From Paraburkholderia terricola (GTDB taxonomy: Bacteria > Pseudomonadota > Gammaproteobacteria > Burkholderiales > Burkholderiaceae): 64,000 nt of DNA. The position numbers and the translations under genes are program-made. The notes under the pieces are model-generated. The model was not told the DNA's origin. It did not search any database and saw only the letters and a list, made by a program, of their open reading frames with translations. The stretch is taken from positions 80,483 through 144,482 of the forward strand of contig NZ_FRAB01000017.1 of assembly GCF_900142195.1 (NCBI RefSeq), written 5' to 3'. Below are positions 47,350 to 64,000 of this stretch, one piece after another (within the stretch, counting starts at the first letter, position 1; every line of letters starts with the position of its first letter).

Positions 47350-48033
47350 ATGCTGCTGCATATACCGAATGTGCTGGATGCCGGGCAATTGCGCTTTCTG
47401 CGCGAGCGGCTCGACACGGCGGGCGACGCGTGGGTCGACGGCCGCGCGACGGCGGGCTACCAGGGCGCGCCGGTCAAGCGCAACCAGCAGATCGCCGAGC
47501 ACTCGCCGGTGGCGCGCGAACTTGGCGACGTGATCGTCGCGTCGATCGAGCGCAATCCGCTATTCATCAGCGCGGTGCTGCCGAACCAGGTGTACCCGCC
47601 GCTCTTTAACCGTTACGAAGGCGGCATGCAGTTCGGCAGCCACGTCGACGGTGCGGTGCGAGTGCTGCCCAACGGCGTGAAGCTGCGCACCGACGTGTCG
47701 GCCACGCTCTTCATTTCCTCACCCGATGAATACGACGGCGGCGAACTGGTGATCGAGGATACCTACGGTGTGCAGCAAGTGAAATTGCCGGCCGGCGACA
47801 TGATCGTCTATCCGGCCACGAGCCTGCATCAGGTCACGCCAGTGACGCGCGGAGTGCGCGTCGCGAGCTTTTTCTGGGTGCAGAGCCTCGTGCGCAGCGA
47901 TACGCAGCGCGCGTTGCTGTTCGATATGGACACGGCGATTCAACGCCTGAATGCCACTCAGGCCGACGACATTGCGCGCCGCAGTCTCGTCGGTTGCTAT
48001 CACAATCTTTTGCGGGCCTGGAGTGAAACCTGA
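47350..48033 (+). CDS. piuC: Fe(II)/2-oxoglutarate PKHD-type hydroxylase PiuC/YbiX
   Basis: 227 residues. Fe2OG dioxygenase with iron ligands H98 and D100 in SHVDGA and H160 in [12 protein letters not shown]170 should bind 2-oxoglutarate. PiuC/YbiX proteins are found beside TonB receptors such as PiuA and Fiu and influence iron uptake, but their substrate is unknown. GGACA precedes ATG 47350. It is co-transcribed with the receptor; a stem-loop over its stop codon probably ends the unit. Confidence 0.9.
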   Translation: MLLHIPNVLDAGQLRFLRERLDTAGDAWVDGRATAGYQGAPVKRNQQIAEHSPVARELGDVIVASIERNPLFISAVLPNQVYPPLFNRYEGGMQFGSHVDGAVRVLPNGVKLRTDVSATLFISSPDEYDGGELVIEDTYGVQQVKLPAGDMIVYPATSLHQVTPVTRGVRVASFFWVQSLVRSDTQRALLFDMDTAIQRLNATQADDIARRSLVGCYHNLLRAWSET

Positions 48034-48050
48034 GCGATCGCTCAAGGTTT
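48026..48050. terminator. Hairpin between convergent piuC and nitroreductase
   Basis: AAACCTGAGCG pairs with CGCTC(A)AGGTTT with one bulge; it overlaps the piuC stop codon and is followed by GTTTG. A weak U-tract only, but the convergent genes make termination likely. Confidence 0.5.
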
Positions 48051-48090
48051 GTTTGCGACCTTCTGAGCCGACAAAAAATCGTATAGGCGT

Positions 48091-48714
48091 TCAGACTGAC
48101 ATGCGTCCAAGCCACTCGCGGACGTAGCGGGAGTGCGGCGGCCGCACCGCCGAGTGCTCGCGAGACTTCGGCTTGCCGACGAATAGAAAGCCCAGCACGC
48201 GCTCCGACGGTTCGAAGTCGAGCGCGGCCTGCAAGTTCGCGTCGTAAGCATCGGCGCCCGTTGCCCAGAAGCCTCCATAGCCGAGCGCATGGATAGCGTT
48301 GAGCATGTTCATCGCGGCCGCGCCGACCGAAAGCAACTGCTCCGTTTCCGGAATGTGCGAGTGCGCCGAAGGCGCCGCGGCAATAACGATCACGAGCGGC
48401 GCGGTATAAGCGAGTTGCCGACGATGCTCGTGCTCCGCGCGGGGTTTGCCGGGCTCGCGGCGTGCCGCCACATCGACGAGCACATCGCCGAACTCGGCGC
48501 GCGCGTCGTCGCGTATCAGCGCGAAGCGCCACGGACGCAGCGCGCCATGATCCGGGGCGCGCATCGCGGCATCGAAGATCAGATCCAGTTCGGTATCGTT
48601 CGGGCCCGGTTCGGCCAGCGGCCAGTACGACTGGCGCGAGAGCAAGGTGTCGAAGAAAGCTTGCTGCGATGGTGAAGCGGTGTCGCCGCTGGGGCGGATC
48701 TGCGAGGTATCCAT
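48091..48714 (-). CDS. Nitroreductase (YdjA-like, FMN-dependent)
   Basis: 207 residues. Nitroreductase fold with LLSRQSYWPLAEPGPNDTELDLIFDAAMRAPDHGALRPWRF, GAAAMNMLNAIHALGYGGFWATG and LGFLFVGKPKS, matching YdjA-type minimal oxidoreductases. FMN and NAD(P)H use is expected. It is divergent from the mbtH operon, and one Fur box (48769-48787) lies 55 nt before its start, so it may be iron-regulated. A role in siderophore reduction is speculative. Confidence 0.88.
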   Translation of the reverse strand: MDTSQIRPSGDTASPSQQAFFDTLLSRQSYWPLAEPGPNDTELDLIFDAAMRAPDHGALRPWRFALIRDDARAEFGDVLVDVAARREPGKPRAEHEHRRQLAYTAPLVIVIAAAPSAHSHIPETEQLLSVGAAAMNMLNAIHALGYGGFWATGADAYDANLQAALDFEPSERVLGFLFVGKPKSREHSAVRPPHSRYVREWLGRMSV

Positions 48715-48768
48715 GACGGTCGGCTCCGAGTTTCGATCGCGAAATCATGACGACAAACCTGCAATAAT

Positions 48769-48787
48769 GCAAATGATTCTTATTTGC
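48769..48787. promoter_or_regulatory. Fur box between nitroreductase and mbtH
   Basis: GCAAATGATTCTTATTTGC is a near-perfect 19-bp palindrome, close to the Fur consensus GCAAATGATAATCATTTGC. It stands in the divergent promoter region (48715-48982) and may control both the nitroreductase and the biosynthesis operon. Confidence 0.75.
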
Positions 48788-48982
48788 TTGTCTGACGAAA
48801 GATTTTGTCTTAAGCTTCGTTTTCGATTGCGGCAGGCACAAAAGATCCGAATTTGCATGCGTGTTGAATGACGCGTGAATCAACGCGGATCGGTGGCGCT
48901 TGCGCAAAGCGGAGCGGCAAAAAGGCGGCTGAAGTGGCTTCATCCATCAACCAGACGCAGACAATTTCCACTCGGAGGCGCA

Positions 48983-49213
48983 ATGAGCTGGGGTGACGAA
49001 AACAGCAATTTCGTTGTCGTTGTAAATCATGAAGAACAGTATTCGATCTGGCCGGACTACAAGGCCATTCCTGCCGGCTGGCGCGAGGCGGGGAAGTCGG
49101 GCAAGAAGGACGAATGCCTGCAATGGATCGACGAGGTATGGACGGACATGCGTCCGCTGAGCTTGCGCGAGGCGCTGGCCGACAGCGCGGCGCAAGGCGT
49201 CACCAATGCGTGA
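48983..49213 (+). CDS. MbtH-like protein
   Basis: 76 residues. All hallmarks: [43 protein letters not shown]. MbtH proteins bind and activate NRPS adenylation domains. CGGAGGCGCA gives a strong start. It is the first gene of the plus-strand siderophore operon, just after a Fur box, and serves the NRPSs downstream. Confidence 0.95.
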   Translation: MSWGDENSNFVVVVNHEEQYSIWPDYKAIPAGWREAGKSGKKDECLQWIDEVWTDMRPLSLREALADSAAQGVTNA

Positions 49214-49231
49214 GCCGCGGGCATCCAGCCG

Positions 49232-50065
49232 ATGACCACGCCGAATCGTCCAAGTCCAACGTACGCGCCGAGCGCGCTAAACCTGGTGTGCCTCGCGCAC
49301 GCCGGCGGCAGCGTGGCGCTGTATCGGGACTGGCAGTGTCGGCTGCCGCCGTTCGTGCAGGTGCGCACGCTCGAATTGCCCGGCCACGGCATGCGCCGTT
49401 CGGCGCCGCCGCATACCGAATGGCCCGCGCTCATCGCGCAACTCGCGGATGAACTGCTCGCGCTCGTGGCCGGCGGCGCGCCGTTCGCGTTGTTCGGTCA
49501 CAGCATGGGTGCGCTCGTCGGACTCGAACTGATGCATGCGCTGCGGCAACGCGGCGCGCGTGCTCCCGTCTGGTTCGGCGCATCGGCCACCGTATCGCCG
49601 GCGCGGCGCAAGCACGAAACACACTGGCTCACCTGTTCGCGAACCGAAATGATCGACTGCCTGCGCGAGCGCGGCGGCACGCCCGCCGAACTGCTCGACG
49701 ACGCCGATTTCATCGACTTCATGCTGCCGCTGCTGCGCGTCGACTTTCACTTGTGCGGCGCGCATCCGGCGCGGCTCGCCGGGCGCGTCGTCGCCGAGGC
49801 CTGCGCATCAGCCGGGCTCGACTGTCCCATCGACGTATTCGTTGGCCGCGACGACCCCGCCACGTCCAACGCCGAAGACGTCGGCGCATGGGCGCAACAG
49901 ACGCGCGGCGCATGCGCGGTGCACGAGTTCGACGGCGGGCATTTCTTCATCGACACAGCGCGCGAAGCCGTACTCGCCGTCGTTGCAAACGCGCTTGCGC
50001 AACATGTACGACATACGCCGAGCGCCGTCATCATGACGAAACCGTTGACCGGCGCATGCGCGTGA
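49232..50065 (+). CDS. Type II thioesterase
   Basis: 277 residues, alpha/beta hydrolase. It frees NRPS carrier domains from wrong or stalled acyl groups. Motifs: LAHAGGSVALYRDW near the start, the nucleophile S91 in FGHSMGALVGLELM, the Asp in DVFVGRDDPATS, and the His in FDGGHFFI. It lies 18 nt after mbtH. The C-terminal 15 residues are an extra, Ala/Thr-rich end. Confidence 0.92.
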   Translation: MTTPNRPSPTYAPSALNLVCLAHAGGSVALYRDWQCRLPPFVQVRTLELPGHGMRRSAPPHTEWPALIAQLADELLALVAGGAPFALFGHSMGALVGLELMHALRQRGARAPVWFGASATVSPARRKHETHWLTCSRTEMIDCLRERGGTPAELLDDADFIDFMLPLLRVDFHLCGAHPARLAGRVVAEACASAGLDCPIDVFVGRDDPATSNAEDVGAWAQQTRGACAVHEFDGGHFFIDTAREAVLAVVANALAQHVRHTPSAVIMTKPLTGACA

Positions 50066-50130
50066 GTTCCTCGCGCGAGCCGCTTCGCAATCATCACTCG
50101 CAGTATTGAGGTAACCCGGATAAGGACCGA

Positions 50131-51582
50131 ATGACCATGAGCACCATGAGCCAGGCTTCGCTGCCGATCTTCGATTTCTCACCGTTCGTTGGCCAGAGCG
50201 AGCGCTACGTGGCGCTCATCAAGCAGTTCGCCGCCGCGGAGCCGTTCCGCAGCGCGACCGTCGACGAACTGCTGCTCGACGACGATTTCCATCGCCGCCC
50301 GCTGCGTCCCGAGGACTTCGAGTTCCTCAAGTTCATGAAGCCCGTGCGTCGGCACAACGTGAGCCGTCTTCCGGCGCTCGCGTCGGGCCGCACGCTGATG
50401 TCGATCTACGAGCTCGACGTCGCGCGTGCCCCCGCGAGCGGCGAGCCGGCCGAATGGCAACGCTTCGCCGATTTCTATCGTGAGGCGACGCGCGTGCTCG
50501 GCGCGCAGATCGCGCCGTTCCTCGAAGCCTACGCGTTCGAATATCTGACGAACGACGTCGACACCAACGAAAGCGTCGATGCAGTGAGCGCGCGTCTCGC
50601 GCACATCGTCGACGAGGAACTCGCTTTCTGGTCCGCCACATTCGAGCGGCTGATGCGCAACGACTACCTCGAGGAAGGGCTGCGTTTCAGCATGGTGCAG
50701 CGCTGGTCGCTCGCCGTCTCCAAGCGGCGCGCGCTCGCACGCGCCGCTGCGAGCGGCTTTTTCGACATGCTCGCGCCCGACGAACGCCCGAGCCTGCACC
50801 GCGAGGCGCCGGACGACGCGCTGCTCGAACGCGTCGCGGCGGCGGTCGGCGTCACGCGCCGGCAGCACGCCTACTGGCAGTTCTATCTGCCGACCAGCAC
50901 CGCGAAGTGCAATCTGCTGTATGCGCTCGCGCGCCGTCCGGATCGCGCGTTCGGCCTGATCGGCGCGGCCTTCGCGGCCGAGGCCGAGTGGCTCGCGTTC
51001 GGCCTCGCGCTGGAGCGCGCCTGCGCGCATCTGCAACCGGCCGGCCGCGGGCCGACCGATCCAATCGCACTGAAAGCCGCGCTCGAACAGCGCTGTGCGC
51101 GCGCGTTGCGGCGCATTGCCGACGGTTCCGGCGACGCCGCGCGCGCTCAGTGCGTGCAAGGCATCGTCGCGGGCGAGCGGCTTGCCGAACGCGGGCGCTG
51201 GGATCTCGGCGAGCAACTGCGCTGGCTCTCGTCGATTCGCGACTACGTGGCTTTCGCGCACCGCATCAGCTCGCGCATCGACGCGGAGTGTCCCGGCATC
51301 GACCGCGAGACCTTCGTCGAGCCGCACGAGATGTGCTCGACGACGCACGTTCACAACGATCACCGTCTCGTCACGATCGAGGAGGGCGACATGCTCTTCT
51401 GGGGCAACGTCGGCATGCAGCTCGCGATGCACAAAGGCGACATGGTGCTGATTCCTGATGGTCGTCTGCACGGCTCGACGGTGGTCTCGGGCGAATGCAC
51501 GTATCACCAGCCGATCATTCCCGACGACTGGATCGAGGCGCTCGTCGCCGAGCTGGACGAACCGGTGGCAGCCTCGACCTGA
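50131..51582 (+). CDS. grbD: Heme-oxygenase-like N-oxygenase + cupin protein (GrbD/SznF-like)
   Basis: 483 residues, two domains. The first, about 130-385, is all-helical with RRQHAYWQFYLPTSTAKCNLLYALARRP and IGAAFAAEAEWLAFG, typical of heme-oxygenase-like di-iron oxygenases. The second, about 395-470, is a cupin with H406, H408 and H447 (CSTTHVHNDH, DGRLHGST). This order and the three-His cupin agree, from memory, with SznF, which makes the N-nitrosourea of streptozotocin. In gramibactin-type clusters GrbD is one of two proteins required for graminine, the C-diazeniumdiolate amino acid derived from arginine. I could not assign all di-iron ligands by eye. It precedes the YqcI-family gene by 189 nt. 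Family assignment is good; the name is inferred. Confidence 0.75.
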   Translation: MTMSTMSQASLPIFDFSPFVGQSERYVALIKQFAAAEPFRSATVDELLLDDDFHRRPLRPEDFEFLKFMKPVRRHNVSRLPALASGRTLMSIYELDVARAPASGEPAEWQRFADFYREATRVLGAQIAPFLEAYAFEYLTNDVDTNESVDAVSARLAHIVDEELAFWSATFERLMRNDYLEEGLRFSMVQRWSLAVSKRRALARAAASGFFDMLAPDERPSLHREAPDDALLERVAAAVGVTRRQHAYWQFYLPTSTAKCNLLYALARRPDRAFGLIGAAFAAEAEWLAFGLALERACAHLQPAGRGPTDPIALKAALEQRCARALRRIADGSGDAARAQCVQGIVAGERLAERGRWDLGEQLRWLSSIRDYVAFAHRISSRIDAECPGIDRETFVEPHEMCSTTHVHNDHRLVTIEEGDMLFWGNVGMQLAMHKGDMVLIPDGRLHGSTVVSGECTYHQPIIPDDWIEALVAELDEPVAAST

Positions 51583-51771
51583 TTCGACCTGATAGCCGGC
51601 ACGGTTTAGATGCAAGTTGCACAACGCGGCACAACGCGGGCGCTCACGACGGAGATCGACAACAAAGGCGCCTCTTCCCCACGACAGCAGTATCGACGTC
51701 CCGGCCGATCGGCCTGGGATGCCTCGCGCGTTCGACGCGCGCAACAGTGGGTCAGGAAGAGAGAGCGAACG

Positions 51772-52758
51772 ATGGAAGCAGGCAATAATGCTATCGCGCA
51801 GGCCGATCGATTCGAGGTCAGCGACTGGAAAAGCCGGATCATCGCCGGCAGGGCGACGGGTGCGGCGGTATCCGCGCCCGCGTGGCTGGACGCTTCATAC
51901 GCGACGCTGCGCGAGCAGGTGCTCGATCCGGCTTATCCGTGCTTCTTCGGCACGATGGCCGAGCGGCGCGGCGAGATGTTCTACTCGTTCGTCAACGGCC
52001 GCGATCTGCGCGATCTGCCCGCGACGATGCAAACCTTCGCGGAGCTCGCGCTGCAACCGGAATACAGGAGAAACAACATCGCCGTATTCTTCGAGCCCGA
52101 TCCCGAGCCGCTTGCGCACGAGGCGTACCAGGCGCTTTTCTGGGGCATCCTGCAGCGGCTGCACGACGTCGATCCAGATCCGACGGCGGACCAGCAGCCG
52201 GACCCGATGGACGAAGCCTGGGAGTTTTCATATGCCGGCGTGCAGATGTTCGTGGTGTGCGCGTGCCCGTCGTTTCGCGCGCGCCATAGCCGCAACCTCG
52301 GCCCCGGCATGGTGCTGCTGTTTCAGCCGCGCTCCGTGTTCGTCGACACGATCACGAACAAGGTCATCGGCCGCGAGGCGCGCAATCAGGTGCGCAAGCG
52401 TCTGGAAGCGTGGGACGAGATTCCCGCGCATCCCGATCTCGGCTTTTACGGCGACCCCGGCAATCTCGAATGGAAGCAGTATTTCCTCGACGACGCCAAC
52501 GCGCCCATCGACGACCGCTGCCCGTTCCTGAAACGGCGCAGGCAGGCACAGCAGGCGTCGCCCGCCGACGCGCAGGCGGCGCAGACGGCCTGGCGGCATG
52601 CGTCGCGGGACGAGGCTTCAGGCGCGCACATGGCGCATGCCGCACACAGGCCGCATGAGCCGCACCCGCCGCACGTTCCGCACCCGCCGCACGACGGGCG
52701 CAACGAACACGAAAGACCCTTCGCGCATGCGGGCGCCGCGCGAGGCGACGATAACTGA
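51772..52758 (+). CDS. grbE: YqcI/YcgG-family oxygenase (GrbE-like), His/Pro-rich tail
   Basis: 328 residues. The core DPAYPCFFGTMAERRGEMFYSFVNG, MFVVCACPSFRARHSRNLGPGMVLLFQPRS and the closing DDRCPFLKRR match YqcI/YcgG proteins. DcsA, the heme N-hydroxylase acting on arginine in D-cycloserine biosynthesis, is to my recollection in this family. GrbE, the second graminine protein, is likewise proposed to oxidise arginine nitrogen. ATG 51772 (AGAGAGCG upstream) is chosen; an upstream 54-codon extension is basic and atypical. The last 43 residues are rich in His and Pro (PHEPHPPHVPHPPHDG). Function beyond family level is inference. Confidence 0.72.
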   Translation: MEAGNNAIAQADRFEVSDWKSRIIAGRATGAAVSAPAWLDASYATLREQVLDPAYPCFFGTMAERRGEMFYSFVNGRDLRDLPATMQTFAELALQPEYRRNNIAVFFEPDPEPLAHEAYQALFWGILQRLHDVDPDPTADQQPDPMDEAWEFSYAGVQMFVVCACPSFRARHSRNLGPGMVLLFQPRSVFVDTITNKVIGREARNQVRKRLEAWDEIPAHPDLGFYGDPGNLEWKQYFLDDANAPIDDRCPFLKRRRQAQQASPADAQAAQTAWRHASRDEASGAHMAHAAHRPHEPHPPHVPHPPHDGRNEHERPFAHAGAARGDDN

Positions 52759-52858
52759 CGCGGCCGGCGCGCGAGGATGTTTGCTGGCGCCGGTGGCATT
52801 CGCTACCATGAGCCGGCCCGCGGTCCTCCCGCACCGACGCCGCAACGAAAGGAGCTTC

Positions 52859-54505
52859 ATGTCCGTACTTTTGCAACTGGTCAGCAAGTCCCGCTGGATG
52901 CTCGCCGCCGCGCTCGTTGCAAGCGTGCTCGGCGGCCTCGGCAATGCCGCGCTGCTGGCCCTCATCAATCAGGCGCTGGTCGCGTCGTCGGCGGAACTCG
53001 CGCGGCTCGGCTGGCAGTTCCTCATGGTCGGCCTCGCCGTGCTCGCGATGCGCGCTCTCGCGCAGTCGCTCTTCATGTGGCTCGGCCAGCAGGCGAAGGC
53101 GACGCTGCGCATGCGCACGATCCGCCGCATCGGCGACGCGGCGTTTGCGCATCTGGAAAAGCAGGGCGCGGCCAGGTCGCTCGCGGTGCTGACCCAGGAC
53201 CTCGACACGATCGTCGTGTTCTTCGTTAGCCTGCCGTCGCTCGCGATGCAAAGCGCGGTGATCGTCGGCTGCCTCGCGTATCTCGGCTATATGTCGTGGC
53301 CGATTCTCGCGGTCGCGATCGTCACCATCGTGCTCGGCATGACGGGCTTTCGCTACGCTCACAGTCGCGCGATGTTTCATCTGCGCGCGTCCCGCAAGCG
53401 CGAGGACGATCTGGTCAAGCACTTCCGCGCGCTCTTCGACGGCGCGAAGGAACTCAAGCTGCATCGCGCCCGCAGGCGCGCGTTCGTCGAGGACACGCTC
53501 GCCACCAACATCGAGGCGGTGCGCGTGCAGCGCACGCGCGGCTACATGCTGTACGCGGCGGCGACGAGCTGGGGCAACTTCATTCTGTTCGCGTTCATCG
53601 GCCTCACGCTGTTCGTGTTCGCGCGCTACATCAAGGTCGATTCGCACGTGATGTCGGGCTATGCGATCGTGTTCGTCTACATGATCATGCCGATCGAAGC
53701 GGTGCTGTCCGCGATTCCCGGCCTCAGTTCGGCGCGCGTCGCGCTCGAACGCATCGAGCAGGTCAACGCGGAGTTGCCGCCGGAAGTCATGCTTGAGCCG
53801 CCCGTCGCGGCGTCGTTCGACACCATCGCGCTCGACGGCGCCACGCACCGTTATTTCCGCGAGAAGGAAAACGAGGTGTTCACGCTCGGGCCGATCGACC
53901 TCACGTTCCGGCGCGGCGAGCTCGTCTATCTGATCGGCGGCAACGGCAGCGGCAAGACCACGCTCGCGAAGATGCTGGTCGGCCTGTACGTGCCGGAGAG
54001 CGGCCGCGTGCTGCTGAACGGCGAACCCGTCGACGAGGCGCGGCGCGACGCCTACCGCCAGCATTTCTCGGTCGTGTTCAGCGACTTCTTCCTGTTCGAC
54101 ACGCTGCTCGGCATGCACGGCGACGGACTCGACGCGCTCGCGCAGCAGTTGCTCGTCGACCTGCACCTCGACCACAAGGTCACCGTGAAGGACGGCGCGT
54201 TTTCGACGCTGGATCTCTCGCAAGGGCAGCGCAAGCGGCTCGCGCTCGTCGTTGCGTATCTGGAGGACCGGCCGTTCTACGTGTTCGACGAATGGGCCGC
54301 CGACCAGGACCCGCTCTTCAAGGACGTGTTCTACAAGCGCCTCTTGCCCGAACTGAAGGCGAAGGGCAAGACCGTGCTCGTCATCACGCACGACGACCGC
54401 TATTTCCATCTTGCCGAGCGCTTCATCAAGCTCGATGTCGGCCAGATCGTCGAGGACGGCTCCGGCGCCGCGCATGCGGCCAGCCTCACGTCCGCTTATT
54501 CCTGA
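52859..54505 (+). CDS. Cyclic peptide/siderophore export ABC transporter (PvdE/SyrD type)
   Basis: 548 residues: about six membrane helices (1-300), then an ATPase. Walker A GGNGSGKTT (near 360), signature LSQGQRKRLAL, Walker B YVFDEWAADQDP, and the H-loop VITHDDRYF. The DEWAADQDP form and overall length mark the PvdE/SyrD family that exports peptide siderophores or their precursors across the inner membrane. GAAAGGAGCTTC precedes ATG 52859. It lies 100 nt after the YqcI-type gene. Confidence 0.92.
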   Translation: MSVLLQLVSKSRWMLAAALVASVLGGLGNAALLALINQALVASSAELARLGWQFLMVGLAVLAMRALAQSLFMWLGQQAKATLRMRTIRRIGDAAFAHLEKQGAARSLAVLTQDLDTIVVFFVSLPSLAMQSAVIVGCLAYLGYMSWPILAVAIVTIVLGMTGFRYAHSRAMFHLRASRKREDDLVKHFRALFDGAKELKLHRARRRAFVEDTLATNIEAVRVQRTRGYMLYAAATSWGNFILFAFIGLTLFVFARYIKVDSHVMSGYAIVFVYMIMPIEAVLSAIPGLSSARVALERIEQVNAELPPEVMLEPPVAASFDTIALDGATHRYFREKENEVFTLGPIDLTFRRGELVYLIGGNGSGKTTLAKMLVGLYVPESGRVLLNGEPVDEARRDAYRQHFSVVFSDFFLFDTLLGMHGDGLDALAQQLLVDLHLDHKVTVKDGAFSTLDLSQGQRKRLALVVAYLEDRPFYVFDEWAADQDPLFKDVFYKRLLPELKAKGKTVLVITHDDRYFHLAERFIKLDVGQIVEDGSGAAHAASLTSAYS

Positions 54506-54522
54506 TCAGGATTTCACCTCAC

Positions 54523-55341
54523 ATGAACGCCAACCCGTCCGTTTTTTCCGCTCACGTCGCGCACGGCGAACCCATGTACGAACTCGACGGCGTGTCGTTT
54601 AGCATCGGCGAGCGCGTGCTGCTGCATCCGCTCGCGCTCACGCTCCCGAAGGGGCGCGTATGCGGCCTGATCGGCCACAACGGCTCGGGCAAGTCGACGC
54701 TGCTCAAACTGCTCGCGCGTCAACAGCCGCCCACGGCCGGCACGCTGCGTTTCGCGGGCCGCCCGTTGCGCGACTGGGAGAACCGCGAGTTCGCCCGTCA
54801 GGTCGCCTATCTGCCGCAGCAGCAGCCCGCCGCGAGCGGCATGACGGTGCGCGAACTGGTCGCGCTCGGCCGCTATCCGTGGCACGGCGCGCTGGGCCGC
54901 TTCACCGGCGTCGACGCTGAAAAGGTTCACGAGGCGATGCAGTTGACCGACATCACGCGTTTCGCGGACCGCGCCGTGGACAGCCTGTCGGGCGGCGAGC
55001 GGCAACGCGCGTGGATCGCGATGCTCGTCGCGCAGGACAGCCAGTGCCTGCTGCTCGACGAGCCCATCTCCGCGCTCGATATCGCGCATCAGATCGAGGT
55101 GCTGGATCTCGTGCGCGACCTGAGTCAGCGGCGCGGTCTGGGCGTCGTGGTGGTGCTGCACGACGTCAACATGGCGGCGCGTTTCTGCGACGACCTGATC
55201 GCGCTGAAGGGCGGCCGCCTGCTCGCAAGCGGCGCTGCGCCGGAACTGATCGAGGAACAGATGCTGGGCGCGATTTACGGCGTGCCGATGGGCACCGTCG
55301 CGCATCCGCGCGGCGGCACGCCGATCAGCTTCGCGTATTGA
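54523..55341 (+). CDS. Fe(III)-siderophore ABC transporter ATPase (FhuC/FepC-like)
   Basis: 272 residues. Walker A GHNGSGKST, Q-loop AYLPQQQP, signature LSGGERQRAWIAM, Walker B CLLLDEPISALD, H-loop LHDVNMAARF: the FhuC/FepC group that powers uptake of iron-siderophores. The gene starts 17 nt after the exporter. Its permease and periplasmic binding protein are not in this window and may lie downstream of the NRPS genes. Confidence 0.9.
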   Translation: MNANPSVFSAHVAHGEPMYELDGVSFSIGERVLLHPLALTLPKGRVCGLIGHNGSGKSTLLKLLARQQPPTAGTLRFAGRPLRDWENREFARQVAYLPQQQPAASGMTVRELVALGRYPWHGALGRFTGVDAEKVHEAMQLTDITRFADRAVDSLSGGERQRAWIAMLVAQDSQCLLLDEPISALDIAHQIEVLDLVRDLSQRRGLGVVVVLHDVNMAARFCDDLIALKGGRLLASGAAPELIEEQMLGAIYGVPMGTVAHPRGGTPISFAY

Positions 55342-55577
55342 CCGGCAGGCGTCGCCCGGCGCTTGGCATCTATACGATGCAAGGCCGGCGGCGCGCCGCG
55401 ATCGATACGACACAGACATAACGGCGTTCCCAAGAGACGCCTTGCTTTCCCCGCAATGACGAAATTCACGCCGCCGGCGCAGCGCATGCGACGGCGACGG
55501 CTTGCCGTGCGCCGCGTTCAAAGGCGTCGCACGGCGATGATAGCCGCGCGGCGAGCGGCAAATCTCGGGAGGCGAGG

Positions 55578-59357
<3,780 letters not shown>

Positions 59358-59453
59358 GCGCAGCGCCTTCCTTCACCTGACTTCATCCACCAGATGCATC
59401 GAGCCCGCGCTTGCCGCGCGGGCGCCCGACACCCGGATCAGATCACGGACACC

Positions 59454-64000
<4,547 letters not shown>

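Noticed and set aside
52364..54475. 703-codon minus-strand open frame
   Set aside because: It covers two confident plus-strand genes and shows no family motif.

Overview
The window reads as chromosome 1 of a Paraburkholderia (Burkholderia sensu lato) species. This rests on high GC, the infB-rbfA-truB / typA / odhA-odhB-lpd / zapE order, a long-tailed second Hfq (Hfq2), DUF2968 and DUF4096 proteins, and a Fur-controlled lipopeptide siderophore locus. No tRNA, rRNA, CRISPR array or intact IS element was seen.

Bases 1-17,000 are core genome. The end of infB, rbfA and truB handle translation initiation, 30S maturation and tRNA pseudouridylation. A MarR-regulated tripartite EmrAB/NodT efflux operon lies on the minus strand. 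Then come typA, the 2-oxoglutarate dehydrogenase operon (odhA, odhB, lpdA) and zapE. Several clear intrinsic terminators and two good promoters separate the units.

Bases 17,000-26,500 are accessory: a stand-alone transposase N-domain protein, a DUF2147 protein, a frameshifted TpsB relic, a DUF2968 protein, two small proteins, hfq2, a tiny lipoprotein with an ECF sigma/anti-sigma pair, a VAO-type flavoprotein and a DUF1571 protein.

Bases 26,500-37,800 hold a minus-strand fatty-acid degradation block: fadD, thiolase, MaoC-type hydratase, long FabG-type reductase, fadE, and a TetR regulator whose C-terminal tail is built from hexanucleotide repeats. An MFS carboxylate-type permease follows. Bases 38,000-44,500 contain MipA/OmpV divergent from an OmpR/EnvZ-type two-component pair, cyanase, an EamA exporter, an internally deleted methyltransferase and an orphan gene.

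Bases 44,500-64,000 are an iron island and the most interesting part. It opens with a TonB siderophore receptor, PiuC and a nitroreductase, with Fur-box candidates. Then come MbtH, a type II thioesterase, a protein with a SznF-like iron N-oxygenase + cupin layout, a YqcI/YcgG-family protein, a PvdE/SyrD-type exporter, a FhuC-type ATPase, a FAAL-ACP-C synthetase, and an NRPS that runs off the window. The first A domain reads as Asp-specific (DLTKLGHVGK) and the second, partial, begins as Thr (DFWN). This matches the gramibactin class of C-diazeniumdiolate (graminine) lipopeptide siderophores. The two NRPS genes carry three different in-frame tandem repeats, two of them inside catalytic domains.
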